Below are positions 9,827 to 20,705 of a DNA stretch of 60,572 nucleotides, in pieces. Positions within the stretch are counted from its first letter, which is position 1, and the number at the start of each line of letters is the position of its first letter. The translations under genes were made by a program, and so were the position numbers. The DNA is taken from NCBI GenBank assembly GCA_000333855.2, contig CM007345.1, positions 381,686-442,257 of the forward strand, in the 5' to 3' direction. Under the pieces are notes generated by a model, which saw only the letters and a list, made by a program, of their open reading frames with translations, did not search any database and was not told the origin of the DNA. Source of the DNA: Endotrypanum monterogeii. Taxonomy: Eukaryota > Euglenozoa > Kinetoplastea > Trypanosomatida > Trypanosomatidae.

Positions 9827-11613
9827 CCCACCGACCATCCCAAAAGAGGAGGAAAATATGACGGTATCGTAAAAGAACAGTCGTGGGGACGAGAGAGACG
9901 GGAGGGGGCGGGGGATAAAAATTTCTCGAGCCCTCCACCTCTCCCTTCAGTCGGTTTATGTGCGTATGTATGCACGTACACATGATTCGGTCACAGTTCC
10001 CCTTTTCACATTATTTACAGTCATCTTTCTGTTGTGAGTTGCCGCCGCCTCTCCTCCTTCCCCCATCCTCTTCACTTTCTTCATCCTTGCTGGCGCGCGC
10101 GTGCTCCCTCAAAAAGGGGGTTCAAGCAGGAGGGATGAGAAAATATGGGAAGAGGAGGTACAGCAGGGCAGGGAAGAAAGAAGACGCATACCTACGCTCC
10201 TAAATCAGGTCGGGTAGTCTGACGAGTAAGAATGGAGTGGCGACGGGACGGGAGGGGGGGGCAACTCACTGTTCATAACTCCCGCTATCACCGCCAAATA
10301 TTGTACTCACGACCAAAACATAAGAAACGTAAAAAAGGGGGGGAGGAATATAACCCACACACAAAAACAAGAAATCCTCGAATTCCCGTGTCTACTAGGT
10401 GAGGCTCGGTGTGTGTGTGTGTGTGTGTATGTGTGTGTGTGTGTGTGTGTGTGCGGTGGCTGTTTTCGTCTCGAGGACGAGACCGCAAAGCGCACGCATG
10501 CATTCATGCGAAAACAAAAAAAAATCCTGCACCTAAGCCCTTCGCTGCGCGAAGCCTCTGCACCCTACCCATTCCCTCCTGCAAGCGAGCACGCAGTCGA
10601 ACGTTCCCGATGCGTGCTGACGCTGTACACGAATGAGTCCAATGGATGAGTTTTCCATACACAGTCCCCGTGAGCCTGTGGGACACCATCAGCACAACAG
10701 CACGTCAACTTGTGTGGCTCGTGGCCTCGGTTTCCTTGTCTACATACCCCCCTCCGCCCCCAGCTCTGCACCTGCCCTTCTTTCCCCCGCCTTTCTGCTT
10801 TCACCAGAGCAGCTGGGAGTTGAGGCAATAGAAAAGAGATCGGATGCAGTCTTGATTTCTCCAGCAGAAAGGGGAGAGGGGGGACTTGGGCCCATGAACA
10901 CTGCGCCGAGGTGTATCCACTCGCACTGCGTCATGACGAAGTCATGATCACTTATGGGAAAAAAAAAATTACAGGCAGTCTCCTTCATTTAGTACCGGCA
11001 TCACTTTATGGAGATGGTGCCGCTATGGAGTATGCGGGAAGGGAAAGGGGCGGGACAATCTGGCTGCAGCCGATATCCTGGCTTCTCCAGCTTCACGAGT
11101 CAGAATACCTCTCCATAGAATCTGCACAGAGATTGGCTTGAGCCCTTGTGAAGACGCCCCTTCACCACCACCACCACTTCTCTATCGGCTTTACCAAATC
11201 CTTCTCATTCTCCACCCGTGCCCCCCTCTGGGCTCGTGTGTGTGTGGGTGGGGGGGTCTAGAGCAGTATTTCAGCCCTAATCAAAACGCACCCATCCTTT
11301 TTTAAAATAGATGTCTACCTGCTTCAAAGACCGTATTATATTGTGTACACAGGGGTTCACATGTGTTGCATCTCCACCTTTCTCTCACTCGCTCTTCCCC
11401 CACCTTATCTCCCTCCTCTACCCGCTCTTTTACAGTATACCAACCCCAATCCACCCGCACCTCGTTCTGCTCTCTTCATCTCTTCTCTCTCCAGAAACCT
11501 TTTGTCCTTTATCATTTTTTTTTTTTTGCTCGGGTCCCGGGGAAGGTAGTTAGCGTCCTACGGTGCCACACGGGCCAAGATATACCCAAAGCACAACCAA
11601 CCGAGAAAAAGAA
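9827..11613. other. Intergenic region, no gene seen
   Basis: Contains a GT microsatellite (10410-10451), A/G runs, and a TC-rich zone (about 11370-11530) that leads to the pseudokinase gene. A 104-codon open frame from an ATG at 10633 has no family features and I leave it uncalled. The T run at 11513-11527 followed by AG at 11544-11545 is the likely acceptor for the next gene. Confidence 0.6.
10410..10451. repeat. GT microsatellite
   Basis: About 20 GT units with one AT interruption. Confidence 0.95.
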
Positions 11614-14100
11614 ATGTTTGTGAACTCTGAGGACAATCAATATACCGGCCTTGTGCCGCGTTCACAGTCGTGGCTGGGGCCCAAGCAAACATCAACGGCA
11701 ATGCCCACGCCAATCAACAGTTGGACACACTCGCATGACCCCCACTCCACTGACTGGGAGTCGTTGCACCATCCCACGGTGCAGGAAGAAGACAATCTGC
11801 CCGTGGACACTACACCCCTTTTGATGCGATGCCTTCAGCGCCTTCTTTCTGCCGCTAGGGTCGCTCAGAGCGAAGGGCACATCAACAGGCACCAATGTGG
11901 ATTGGCTGTACGCCGCCTGCGACTTATTTCTGAGACGCTGCGTCGAATGCCGGAGCCGGCACCATCGATGCGTCTGCTGACTGCGATGCAGTCGCTTTGT
12001 CTTCTACTGCGGCAGTGCGCCCACAGCGGTAGGGCAGTGACAAGCATGGCGGAGTGGGCAACTGCGCTCCAGGTAATGTACGGTCACGACGGCAATCCGC
12101 TGGGGCCGGCACAGTGTTGGCCAGTGCTCCTGTGTCAGCACTTCACATGTCGACGACTTTTTCAGGCCGCATACCGCCGCCTCTGGGCCGCGTGGTCCAT
12201 GTACTCACGCACGGAGTTGGAGAGAGAAGACGCCATCGCAGAGGCACAAGACCTCACCGAGGATGTGCAGGCAGTAGCGAAACTGCTCGCTCCCCATGGT
12301 GATCTCTGCGAGCAAGACAATCAAGCCACCCCCGATGAGGCCAACAGCGCTGTCCGGCATCGGCGCGACATGATTGCCTACTACCAGCGTCGTGAGCTGA
12401 GCCCGTGGCGAGTCCTCTACGATGACCTCGCACGGACGGATGAACCCCTGGCAAGGCTCAGTCGACTGCAAGATGCACCGAAATCCGTCATCGCATCGAC
12501 GGGGCAGCGCGGCGGTGAACAGATGAGCCTCCGCTTCCGTGTCTTACCACAAGTTTATCGGTACAACGGTGTCCCTGTCGTTGTGAAGGCCCTCTCTGGT
12601 GCGCTTGACACGAACGCAGCGGAGATACAGGCGGGAGCTATGTGGTATGCATCAGATTTTATCCTCGACGTCGGGTGCCGAGCCACGTGGTGTCATACAA
12701 ACATCGTCAAGTGCATTGGCGGGTATGCTGAGAAGTTCGCCCCCGATACAGAGTGCACAAAGAAATCGGTCGCACATAGTGAAGCCTTGGTCGCTGATGA
12801 GTACCATACCGAGGCTATGACAGAAAACAGTTCCATGAATCACAGGGAGACCCTAGAACTTCCGGGCAGTATATCGATGGGGAGCCTACCGTGGCAGCGT
12901 GCTGAAGCAACAGCTACTGGGAAACCGATCATGACCCTAGGGTATGTGATGGAGCTCCAGGGTGCGCTACAGGCAACCACCGCCCCAGCCTCGCAGCTGC
13001 CCCCCGGTCTCACGCTTAGCGATCTCCTTTGCCTTAACCACCCCCCCTCTGCCGCCGCATCAGCTTCGTCTCCCACTGTGAATAGGCATCACTTCAGCCT
13101 CCACGAAGCGCTCAATATTTGTAGCCAGATCGCCGATGCGCTGCACTACATCATGGAGGACGCATATGAGGTGTCAGAGGCAGTGCGGACGGCGTGGTTA
13201 ACTGTCGACCCTGCAAACATCTTTGTTGTGCGTGTGGTCGAGCTAGACGAAAACAGTGAGCCTCTTTATGAAGAGCAGCTGCAGCAGGATGGCGTCACTG
13301 GCAGCGGCTACCAGCAGGCGAGGCGGGCGACGTCGCCCGTCTCCTCTGATACTGGTAGCCACGTCTTCACTGACAGCGCACCGCCGACCAGTGGTCGCTG
13401 TGGCGATTTGAAAGCTCCCTTAGTTGGGGTGAGTGACTCTCCAAATGCGCAGGAAATGAGGGCGCATATCATCCGGGGAGTGAAGACGAGTTACAACCAA
13501 AGCGAAACTGCTCTGCACCGTCGATCGAAGCACTTCGTTGTCCGCTACAACCCGCCGTGTGGGTGGACGCTGGAAAACGCTGGCGGAAGTCGATGGCGCC
13601 CACATGTGCGTGCCACCGCCCCTTCAAGCTACGTCGTCGTACAGCTGTTTCTTGCTCTCCTCACAGGTCAGGTTCCCTACGCACACATGAAAACGGACAG
13701 TGAGGTGGAGGAGCAGGTGTTCGTCTGCGCAAAGCAGCAACACAACAATGCCTCGGATACAGCTTTGCGCGGTTTCGGTGCAGCATCGACAGTGCAAGTG
13801 AAGGCGAGCAACAGTGGACAGGGTTATCGTATTCCGCTCTCGCTGCCACCGATAGTGGTGAATTGGTGTCGTCGTGGACTCTCCCTCGATCACACCCAAC
13901 CACCCATGGAGTTGGAGGCGCTGCGCGGTACACTGACGATGATCCAAGCCTCCCTGTCCGACGAGGCCCGTCACTCACGCATACACATGGGAATGAGCTT
14001 CTCCACACAGGGTCATGACGCCGGCAGGGGTACCGAGTCCTCACACCCGGATATGCAATCGAGCGCAAGCGTGTCAGGACTCAGTGTGTTCTGTGGGTAG
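11614..14100 (+). CDS. Degenerate protein kinase (predicted pseudokinase, possibly TKL-like)
   Basis: 828 residues from the first ATG (11614). A kinase-like fold can be traced from about residue 305 to 720. The beta-3 strand VPVVVKALSG carries Lys325. TWCHTNIVKCIGGY resembles the alphaC-beta4 block HPNIV. TLGYVMELQGAL resembles the hinge. SLHEALNICSQIADALHYIM resembles alphaE. LTVDPANIFVVR sits where HRDLKPENIL should be. SYVVVQLFLALLTGQVPYAHM resembles alphaF of tyrosine-kinase-like kinases (LLTGxxPF). The catalytic residues are gone: Thr530 replaces the HRD aspartate, Asp532 replaces the catalytic-loop Lys, and no DFG is present (VVRYNPPCG in its place). Large inserts interrupt the domain around residues 375-430 and 560-640. 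The first ~300 residues are helical with no recognised domain. Phosphotransfer is unlikely; a scaffold or regulatory role is inferred. The gene has a single intact frame and is not a pseudogene. Confidence 0.75.
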   Translation: MFVNSEDNQYTGLVPRSQSWLGPKQTSTAMPTPINSWTHSHDPHSTDWESLHHPTVQEEDNLPVDTTPLLMRCLQRLLSAARVAQSEGHINRHQCGLAVRRLRLISETLRRMPEPAPSMRLLTAMQSLCLLLRQCAHSGRAVTSMAEWATALQVMYGHDGNPLGPAQCWPVLLCQHFTCRRLFQAAYRRLWAAWSMYSRTELEREDAIAEAQDLTEDVQAVAKLLAPHGDLCEQDNQATPDEANSAVRHRRDMIAYYQRRELSPWRVLYDDLARTDEPLARLSRLQDAPKSVIASTGQRGGEQMSLRFRVLPQVYRYNGVPVVVKALSGALDTNAAEIQAGAMWYASDFILDVGCRATWCHTNIVKCIGGYAEKFAPDTECTKKSVAHSEALVADEYHTEAMTENSSMNHRETLELPGSISMGSLPWQRAEATATGKPIMTLGYVMELQGALQATTAPASQLPPGLTLSDLLCLNHPPSAAASASSPTVNRHHFSLHEALNICSQIADALHYIMEDAYEVSEAVRTAWLTVDPANIFVVRVVELDENSEPLYEEQLQQDGVTGSGYQQARRATSPVSSDTGSHVFTDSAPPTSGRCGDLKAPLVGVSDSPNAQEMRAHIIRGVKTSYNQSETALHRRSKHFVVRYNPPCGWTLENAGGSRWRPHVRATAPSSYVVVQLFLALLTGQVPYAHMKTDSEVEEQVFVCAKQQHNNASDTALRGFGAASTVQVKASNSGQGYRIPLSLPPIVVNWCRRGLSLDHTQPPMELEALRGTLTMIQASLSDEARHSRIHMGMSFSTQGHDAGRGTESSHPDMQSSASVSGLSVFCG

Positions 14101-14750
14101 GTCAAGTAGGGAACGCAAAAAAAGGGAAGGGCAACAGTCGAGTGCATACTCACATAACGGCTCACATGAATGTGTTCGGGGAAAAGGGGGATTCAATGAG
14201 TTCAGGGATGATGATAGTATCGGTGTGTGAAGAAAGCTTCAGAAGCCCTAAGGTTTCGCTACCCTTCCTGTCCCTTGGCGCGCTTACGCATCACTGATGC
14301 CTCGTCTGTATCTCCGTTCCCACTCTGTGCATGCTCCTCCTTTGTGTGTATCACGTGTCGGGGTAACCTTGCTAGTGTGGGTTCCTTCAGTCAATGCCCC
14401 TCCTTCCCCCCCCCCTTCCCTCACCCACTCACTTGTAGCCCCCCTCCGCCATTCTTAATACCCTCGCCACCCCGAATGAAGCTGTTTTTCTGTATACATA
14501 TATATATATATATATATCTTCCGTGTTCGATATGGTGACTCCCACACAGTTTTTCTTTATCCTTTTGTTTCCAATTGCTTCTCGGATAACACCTGGGCCA
14601 TGCTGCCACCACCTGGACCATGATGTACATCGCGTGCTTTTTTTCCCGATTTTATTTGTTGCCGCCTCTCGCCTGTGTCTTCACCTCCAGGCTGCGTGGG
14701 TGAAGATTTACATTTGCATGCATGTGCTTTTGAAAGCGTTCGCAGTCTCT

Positions 14751-14754
<4 letters not shown>

Positions 14755-14788
<34 letters not shown>
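14755..14788. repeat. GT microsatellite
   Basis: About 17 GT units in the pseudokinase 3' flank. Confidence 0.95.
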
Positions 14789-14791
<3 letters not shown>

Positions 14792-15324
14792 AAGACGTTG
14801 TTATTGATTACCCTGACCCTCATTCATCCCCCCCCCCCCACACACACATATATATACATATATATAATATGTTTTATTAGCCCGGTGGTGCTAATCGGAT
14901 CCCCTTTGCCCTATGCCGTGAACCGTGTAGACCTGAAGAACTACGTAGCACACGCACATTTCCATACCTCCGATTCGCAAAGCAGGTCGGGTATTCTTTT
15001 GAGGTCATCCCTTGAAGTACCCATCAACTCTCTCTTCATGCCCCAAGTCTCGATAACCTTCCATCGAAAAAAAAACGTAAAAACCTTTCTCTGCACTTTC
15101 TTGCCCACAAGCCGTCTGGCCTCTCTGCATCCCCCCCCCTCCTCCTCAAACAGGGTACACGAACAAACGTCTGCACACACAAACGAAGGAGCCAACTGAC
15201 GTCCTATGATGACTATCACACCCCTCCTCCCTATCACCACACACGCCCCTAGCCAGCTCATAGCCGTGTAGTCTCCATTGTCATTCAATTGAGTGTATAT
15301 GTATATATACATACACATTTAGAT

Positions 15325-15330
<6 letters not shown>

Positions 15331-15356
<26 letters not shown>

Positions 15357-15357
15357 T
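15331..15357. repeat. TA microsatellite
   Basis: About 13 AT units roughly 175 bases upstream of the next ATG. Confidence 0.95.
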
Positions 15358-15532
15358 TGTTATATACGGAGAGGAATGTACCCTGGGGAGGATACCTCTC
15401 CGACCCCTCCCTCCTTCCCTCCTCGTCGCTGTTAAACTTTAGACTTCGCACTGGCTTAGATTTTTTTATATATTTTTTTTTACCTGACACTCGCTTCTCA
15501 TTCACACATCTGTCTTGGGGAAAGGAGGAAGC

Positions 15533-18202
15533 ATGCCTCATGCGCTGTTGGCGGGTCATGCAGACAGGAATCCATCCACCTCCAGCTCCTCCTCCTCCTC
15601 TACAGATCCACCCCAGGGCACCTCTACGGAGCAGTACCTCCCGGTGCAACATCAACCAGGCGCGACCGAGAGTGAGGCGCTCTACCATGCCCGGCTGCAC
15701 TCCTACGGCTCGGATTTGGACGAACATAGGGACGAGGACACGTCAACGATGCCAGCTCCAAAGCGCATGGGAACCCGAGCAGCTTTCTCATCCCCGTTGA
15801 AGAACGAGGAGCAGACAAATACAACACAACTTCCCACACATCTGTCGATCCCTGGCAAACATTCTGGTACTGGGACAGGGCAAACCACTCGGTCTGCAAA
15901 TCATTCCCCGCCGCACAGCGCAATGTCACACTCAAAACAACCGTCTTCCTTCAGTCCGGGTGTAGCAGCCCCAAAAAATTCCGCCTCCTCTCGCGCGCTC
16001 TCCCCCCAGACTGCATCCACCTCACAGGCGAGCGCGCCACGCAGGGGAATCGTGGACGCCAGCGAGTATCACTACTCAACTCGGTCAAGGGTATCATCGC
16101 CACCGCTACAAGTAGTACAAGCATCGTCTCTGAAACCCTTGCGACGGTGCTCTCCCCTCGGGAATCATGGAACAAAAACTGCCCTCACGGAAACAGCAGC
16201 CACCACTACAAAGGAACGGACACCACTGTCCCCGGAGCCAGTGGACAACACGTTCCCCTCTCACGCTGCTGCACCCACGCACCCGCCCGTCCCCAGCACT
16301 GTCCCATGGCAACTAAGCTCGCCACAAGAACGCGAGCGTCGCAGCGATGACCAAGTGGGCGAGGGTGGAGCTATCTTCGCGTACGCCTCTGAGGCGGTCA
16401 GCACCCTGGAGCAGCAGTACGCCGATGCCATCCAGCGCCTCCACACAATGCATCGTCTGTACAGTCGACTAGAAGCGCACAACTGCACTCTCGAGAGGGA
16501 GATGCAGCGGATGCGTAAAGTAGAAGACGTCCTGCGGAACCACATCACCTTTTATCTACACAGCAGTGTGCAGCAGCTAAAACACGAGATGAAGATCCTC
16601 AAACAGTACATTCTGCTTATGAGCTCCAACTTCGGGAATCAGCTGAAGGTACTGTCGCAAGCCCACAGCGAGGAACTGCTGCGCCTGGTAAGGCGGCATT
16701 ACACCTGCACGTCTCTGCAGTCCTCGGGGGCCGGGGGGTGGCACCAACCGATGCAAGCACGAGTGTCAGTTGGTGTGCCCGGTGCTGCGGCGGCCTCGCT
16801 CGAGCGGGAGGCTAAAGGATCCTGCTCTAGTAACAGCAATCGACACATCAGCGGCGACTGGAGCGCCGTGGTCGCAGGTGCACAGACGTGGAGTCCTGAA
16901 CGCTGGTGGAATGCCAATGATAGCCGCAGCGGTGGAGCTACCGAGGCTTGGCCAGCGCTAGCCCCAGGCCATCTGCTTCCCAGAACAGAGAAGAGTGAGG
17001 ATGCCAATGGCGTGGCCGAATCCCCGGGAGGAGGGGCCCTGGTCTCGGACCACACCTACCGCGCGCTACAGATCGCCCTCGCAGCGGCCCAGAAGCGAGC
17101 GATCGAGCTGGAGCACAGGTGCTCGACACGTCAAGAAGAATACGAAAGTCGTATTAGGCAGTTGAAAATTGCCCACCGCGCCAAGGAGACAACGCTGACG
17201 GAAGAGCTCATGCTGCTGCGCCGGCGGGCAGAGCAGGTGCATTCTATCGACCTGCCGCAGGCCACTTCCCAAAAGGGTTCTACCGGTGAAGCAAGTGTGC
17301 CCATTACGCCTGAGTATCTCAATCAGCTGGGCCAACTGCTTCTCGAGCTTCAACGTCAGCAACCGACACCGAAACAGGAAGTTAATGCCCCATCGACAGC
17401 ATTGACGCTGGCGTCGATGTTGGAGGTAGCTCTGCAAGCGAGTGGAAAGGAGGGAAAATACCCTCTGCATAGCCTGGAGAAGACCGGCGAGACAGTGAGA
17501 CAGGCAGACAGCCAGCACGACGACAGAAGCACATCCACCACCTCAAACAACTACACACATGGTACCCGCCGCGCTCACGGGAAAGGGGGTGGCGGCGGCC
17601 TGCACATGCCACACCGCCACTCGCCAGCTGCCGCCGCGCATCTCCGCGAGCGCGCCCGTGAGGTGCTCGGCGGCGAGGTGCACAGCAACGAAGCTCGGAA
17701 GCAGGGTCAGCGAACCGACCACGGCAGTAGCAGAAGCCCTCACCTACGGAAGAAGGTACCGGCAGGCGTGGCAGCCCCCGCCGCCTCGACAACGAAAGGC
17801 TCGCTCGCGTATGATCGTTTGCTGAATTATTCGCGGTCCCCTCCCCGCTTGGGTAGTTTCAGAGACCTTGCTGATAAATCTGACCACTTTGTCGCGCGTG
17901 TGCGCTCCTTCATCCCAAGGGGTGCGGAGAGTAGAAGCATACCACGGCGCACCTCCAGCAGTCACGAGCAGCGATCCGGGCGTGCGATGAGCGGCACGCG
18001 ACGCAACGCCACCGCTGATCACAGGCCTCCGATATCACTGCTGACACGGGCAGCACACGTCGGTGTTCGAGGTGACGCATTGTACGCAGTGACTGCGCCT
18101 GGGAGTGTGCAGTATGGGCCAAGTGAGATCGACATCGATGTGGATCGAGTGGCACAAGGCATCTGGGCAAAGGAACTTCTCGAAGAACGCAGCCATCTGT
18201 AG
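15533..18202 (+). CDS. Coiled-coil hypothetical protein with disordered flanks
   Basis: 889 residues from the first ATG (15533). The first ~280 residues are Ser/Thr/Pro/Gln-rich and probably disordered, with many SP and TP sites. A first coiled coil spans about residues 285-390 (STLEQQYADAIQRLHTMHRL, then LEREMQRMRKVEDVL and LKHEMKILKQYILLM). A second spans about 510-572 (IALAAAQKRAIELEHRC, then RIRQLKIAHRAKETTLTEEL). The C-terminal 300 residues are basic and low-complexity. No enzyme motif or membrane segment is visible. The build, helical rods between disordered arms, is common in kinetoplastid basal-body and flagellar cytoskeleton proteins, but that is only a loose inference. I do not recognise the family. 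Confidence 0.82.
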   Translation: MPHALLAGHADRNPSTSSSSSSSTDPPQGTSTEQYLPVQHQPGATESEALYHARLHSYGSDLDEHRDEDTSTMPAPKRMGTRAAFSSPLKNEEQTNTTQLPTHLSIPGKHSGTGTGQTTRSANHSPPHSAMSHSKQPSSFSPGVAAPKNSASSRALSPQTASTSQASAPRRGIVDASEYHYSTRSRVSSPPLQVVQASSLKPLRRCSPLGNHGTKTALTETAATTTKERTPLSPEPVDNTFPSHAAAPTHPPVPSTVPWQLSSPQERERRSDDQVGEGGAIFAYASEAVSTLEQQYADAIQRLHTMHRLYSRLEAHNCTLEREMQRMRKVEDVLRNHITFYLHSSVQQLKHEMKILKQYILLMSSNFGNQLKVLSQAHSEELLRLVRRHYTCTSLQSSGAGGWHQPMQARVSVGVPGAAAASLEREAKGSCSSNSNRHISGDWSAVVAGAQTWSPERWWNANDSRSGGATEAWPALAPGHLLPRTEKSEDANGVAESPGGGALVSDHTYRALQIALAAAQKRAIELEHRCSTRQEEYESRIRQLKIAHRAKETTLTEELMLLRRRAEQVHSIDLPQATSQKGSTGEASVPITPEYLNQLGQLLLELQRQQPTPKQEVNAPSTALTLASMLEVALQASGKEGKYPLHSLEKTGETVRQADSQHDDRSTSTTSNNYTHGTRRAHGKGGGGGLHMPHRHSPAAAAHLRERAREVLGGEVHSNEARKQGQRTDHGSSRSPHLRKKVPAGVAAPAASTTKGSLAYDRLLNYSRSPPRLGSFRDLADKSDHFVARVRSFIPRGAESRSIPRRTSSSHEQRSGRAMSGTRRNATADHRPPISLLTRAAHVGVRGDALYAVTAPGSVQYGPSEIDIDVDRVAQGIWAKELLEERSHL

Positions 18203-18825
18203 TCGGAGGCAAGAGGCCAAGAAACGAAGAACAGTCGATACCGCCCAAGGAAGACGCGCGCAAATCTGACTACACGCATAGCTGTGCGCAGCCCCACCAT
18301 CGCCCTTCTTCGTCTGTGCGTCTATGTGTGCATGAGAAAAAAGGAAAGCAACACGCATTTGAACACTCAGGAAATAGTGAGAGAGAGAGGAGGGGGGGGG
18401 AGGGAGGAGGAGGGAGGTGATGAAGCAATCCATCAGCGATGCAACGCGTCCTCATGTCGCTGGTTATGTCCTCATCCCCTCTTTTTATTTCTCTTCCCCC
18501 TCCCTCCCTCCCTCCTCCCCACCCCCTTTTTTCTCCATATCACCGCTGTGTCCTTCAGCCACATGGCATACCGAAGAGTATATATATATTTATATATATA
18601 TATTAACGACACGAACACAGTGTCTCGCAACTGCAGCTGTTCCATGCGGTGCGTAAAGGCGGGAGGAAACATCTTTTGCCACCAACCACCCCTCCCTCCC
18701 CCACTTCCCCTACCTCCCTTCTTCTTCCACCTCCATTTGTTGAGATGCTTTGCCACGCCCCCGCTCCCTCCAGCCCTCGCCGACACCTCCCCCCCCCCCT
18801 CTCCCTCCCTCCATATAGAACAACA
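18203..18825. other. Intergenic region before frataxin, no gene seen
   Basis: A 620-base spacer with a GA/GGGA purine tract (18379-18418), a CCCT-rich tract (18497-18530), a TA-rich tract (18579-18604) and a C/T tract leading to the frataxin acceptor. Confidence 0.6.
18788..18818 (+). promoter_or_regulatory. Candidate trans-splice acceptor for frataxin
   Basis: A nearly pure C/T tract (ccccccccctctccctccct) ends in atatag, with AG at 18817-18818, only seven bases before the ATG. If used, it gives an unusually short 5' UTR beyond the spliced leader and excludes any upstream in-frame start. Confidence 0.55.
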
Positions 18826-19398
18826 ATGAGATGCACGAAATTAGTTGTATGCGTCGCATTGCACGCGAGGGTCTACGCAACTGCCGGCAAGACACTCATC
18901 ACGTTGTCGAACAATCATGAGAGCCACATGATCAAAAATGCGATGACTGTCATGAGACGCACAGTCGCCACGACCGGGCCGACAGACGCCAGCGGTGACT
19001 CACGCATCGTCCACTACTCGAAGCTCGGCATGGACGGTTTTACGGACATCAAGTACAATACGGCGGCTGATGAGCTACTACAGCTCATCGAAACGGGTGT
19101 AGATGCGGTCGACAGTGCCTCGGTGGAAGATGTCAGCTGCAATGGCGGTGTGCTGACCATCGAGACGACGGATCGTGGCACCTTCATTCTGAACAAGCAA
19201 GCCCCAAATGTGCAGCTATGGCTGTCCTCTCCCATCTCCGGCCCCCATCACTACGACATGATCACCGCAACGCACAACGGTTGCGAGAAAACCTGGTGGA
19301 AGTCGGACCATGACGGACATGACTTGGTGGAGAAGTTAGAGAACGAGTTGACTGACGTGCTCGGCATTGACCTAAAGCTTGGGGAGCATAATCAATGA
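18826..19398 (+). CDS. FXN: Frataxin, mitochondrial iron-sulfur cluster assembly factor
   Basis: 190 residues. The N-terminus is a basic, hydroxylated presequence-like stretch lacking acidic residues for the first ~30 positions, consistent with mitochondrial import. The CyaY/frataxin domain covers about residues 78-186. It has an acidic first helix (ADELLQLIETGVDAVDSASVED), beta strands NGGVLTIETTDRGTFILNKQ, the diagnostic block QLWLSSPISGPHHYD with its exposed Trp132, and a C-terminal helix LVEKLENELTDVLG. Frataxin binds the NFS1-ISCU-ISD11 complex and speeds sulfur transfer for Fe-S synthesis. The acidic ridge expected for iron and partner binding is present. The start is fixed by the splice acceptor just upstream and by the presequence; the frame is open further 5' but that part is low-complexity Pro/Ser. 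Confidence 0.95.
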   Translation: MRCTKLVVCVALHARVYATAGKTLITLSNNHESHMIKNAMTVMRRTVATTGPTDASGDSRIVHYSKLGMDGFTDIKYNTAADELLQLIETGVDAVDSASVEDVSCNGGVLTIETTDRGTFILNKQAPNVQLWLSSPISGPHHYDMITATHNGCEKTWWKSDHDGHDLVEKLENELTDVLGIDLKLGEHNQ

Positions 19399-20164
19399 AG
19401 TGCTCACATATACATAGCAAAGCGGAGGCAGGGCGTGCAAACCAGGTATACACAGCGTCCATACAGCCAACGCAGACCTTGTAGAGATGATCATCCTGTG
19501 CGTAAACTCTCCTCACCCAATCCTCACACATGCACAAACACACACACACACACCTCTTAAATCTGACGTTGGTGCTCCTCGTCGAGTGCCATGCATACAG
19601 GTTATCACTCGGTATCTTTAAAGCGCTATGAATCCAAAAGTCTGCATGTCGGTATCGACAACGTGAAATCGAATTATTTTTTTTTTCAAAGTTCCAGGCT
19701 GGGCAAGAAAAGGAGGACAAGAGTGATGCAGAAAGCGCAGGGACGGACCGCACCCACCTTCAAGTGCTCGTTCCCTGTAACATCCCTCAGTGCACACACA
19801 TGCTTAAGCGCGCGCGCGCGTGTATGTTCCTCATCTCATTACCCTTTTATGACGAGAGATGGTCTTGGCGGCGGTAGTGTTACCGCCATTTTTTATGATT
19901 CCTACAACGATGGTATCCCAAGTAGCCTCAACGCGTAGATGTCCCTGCCTGTGTCTAGAGCAGGGATTACGATGGCAGTCGTGTGTGTGTGTTTTTTTTT
20001 GGGGGGTGGCGCATTACAAAAATCCTCCTTGTTTGATGCATTTATAGGGGCTCTGCGTTTGTCTGGTTGAGCTTGGTGAACGATATGTATCGTCACCCCT
20101 CCCCCCTCCGGGCGCAGTCTCCTCGCTCCTCATTTCTCTCTGCCCTGCACCTCCGTTAGTCAAG

Positions 20165-20189
20165 TACACACACACACACACACACACAC
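20165..20189. repeat. CA microsatellite
   Basis: About 12 CA units. Confidence 0.95.
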
Positions 20190-20615
20190 GCGAAAAAAAA
20201 AGGGGGAATGCTCATCCATCTGCGCCATGGGCCACAGCTCAGATGAGTAAAGCAATCAACCCCCCCCCCCTCCCTCCCGTTCCTACGGGAAAAAAAAAAA
20301 CAATTGAACGTATGTGTGTATATGTGTACCTCGCCAGAGCTCCCGCCCCGCCCCTTTGGGTCTGCATCTAGATGCAAGAGGTATCATGCACTGCCATGTG
20401 TTGCTCCGCTTTTCGTTACAAGCATTCGCCTTTTGAGAAAACTCGGAGGCCCTCCTTTCCTCCTTTGAACTTCCCCCCTTGCTCCCTCCATCACGCATCT
20501 TCACTTTTATGTGGCTCTAAATAGAAAAGGTGTTCAAAACGTTTCCCACCCAACGCAACTCCTTGCATAGTAGAACCGAATCACACGTAGACACGTCCAT
20601 TTCCCAAGAGGACTC

Positions 20616-20642
20616 ATTTTTTTTCTTTCTTCTCGGCATCAG
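20616..20642 (+). promoter_or_regulatory. Candidate trans-splice acceptor for the FAZ1-domain gene
   Basis: The T/C tract ttttttttctttcttctc is followed by the first AG at 20641-20642, 63 bases before the ATG at 20706. Confidence 0.5.
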
Positions 20643-20705
20643 CGTCACCTCTGACTCCCTTGTCGCCGTCCCGCCTATCATTAACGCCACAGCAGCCAAG
20701 AAGCG

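Larger units (their letters stand above)
14101..15532. other. Intergenic region, no gene seen
   Basis: Holds TA tracts (about 14499-14518 and 15331-15357), a GT tract (14755-14788) next to a C/CA run (14829-14848), and several pyrimidine tracts. The T-rich stretch at 15463-15482 plus the following CT-rich bases is the probable splicing tract for the gene at 15533. Confidence 0.6.
19399..20705. other. Intergenic region, no gene seen
   Basis: Contains a CGCG run near 19809-19820, a GT/T run at 19981-20000, a CA tract (20165-20189), C runs and A runs. The T/C tract at 20616-20640 ending in catcag precedes the next gene. Confidence 0.6.

Noticed and set aside
10633..10947. 104-codon frame with an ATG in the spacer before the pseudokinase
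   Set aside because: No domain, no clear splice acceptor close by, and composition like the surrounding spacer.
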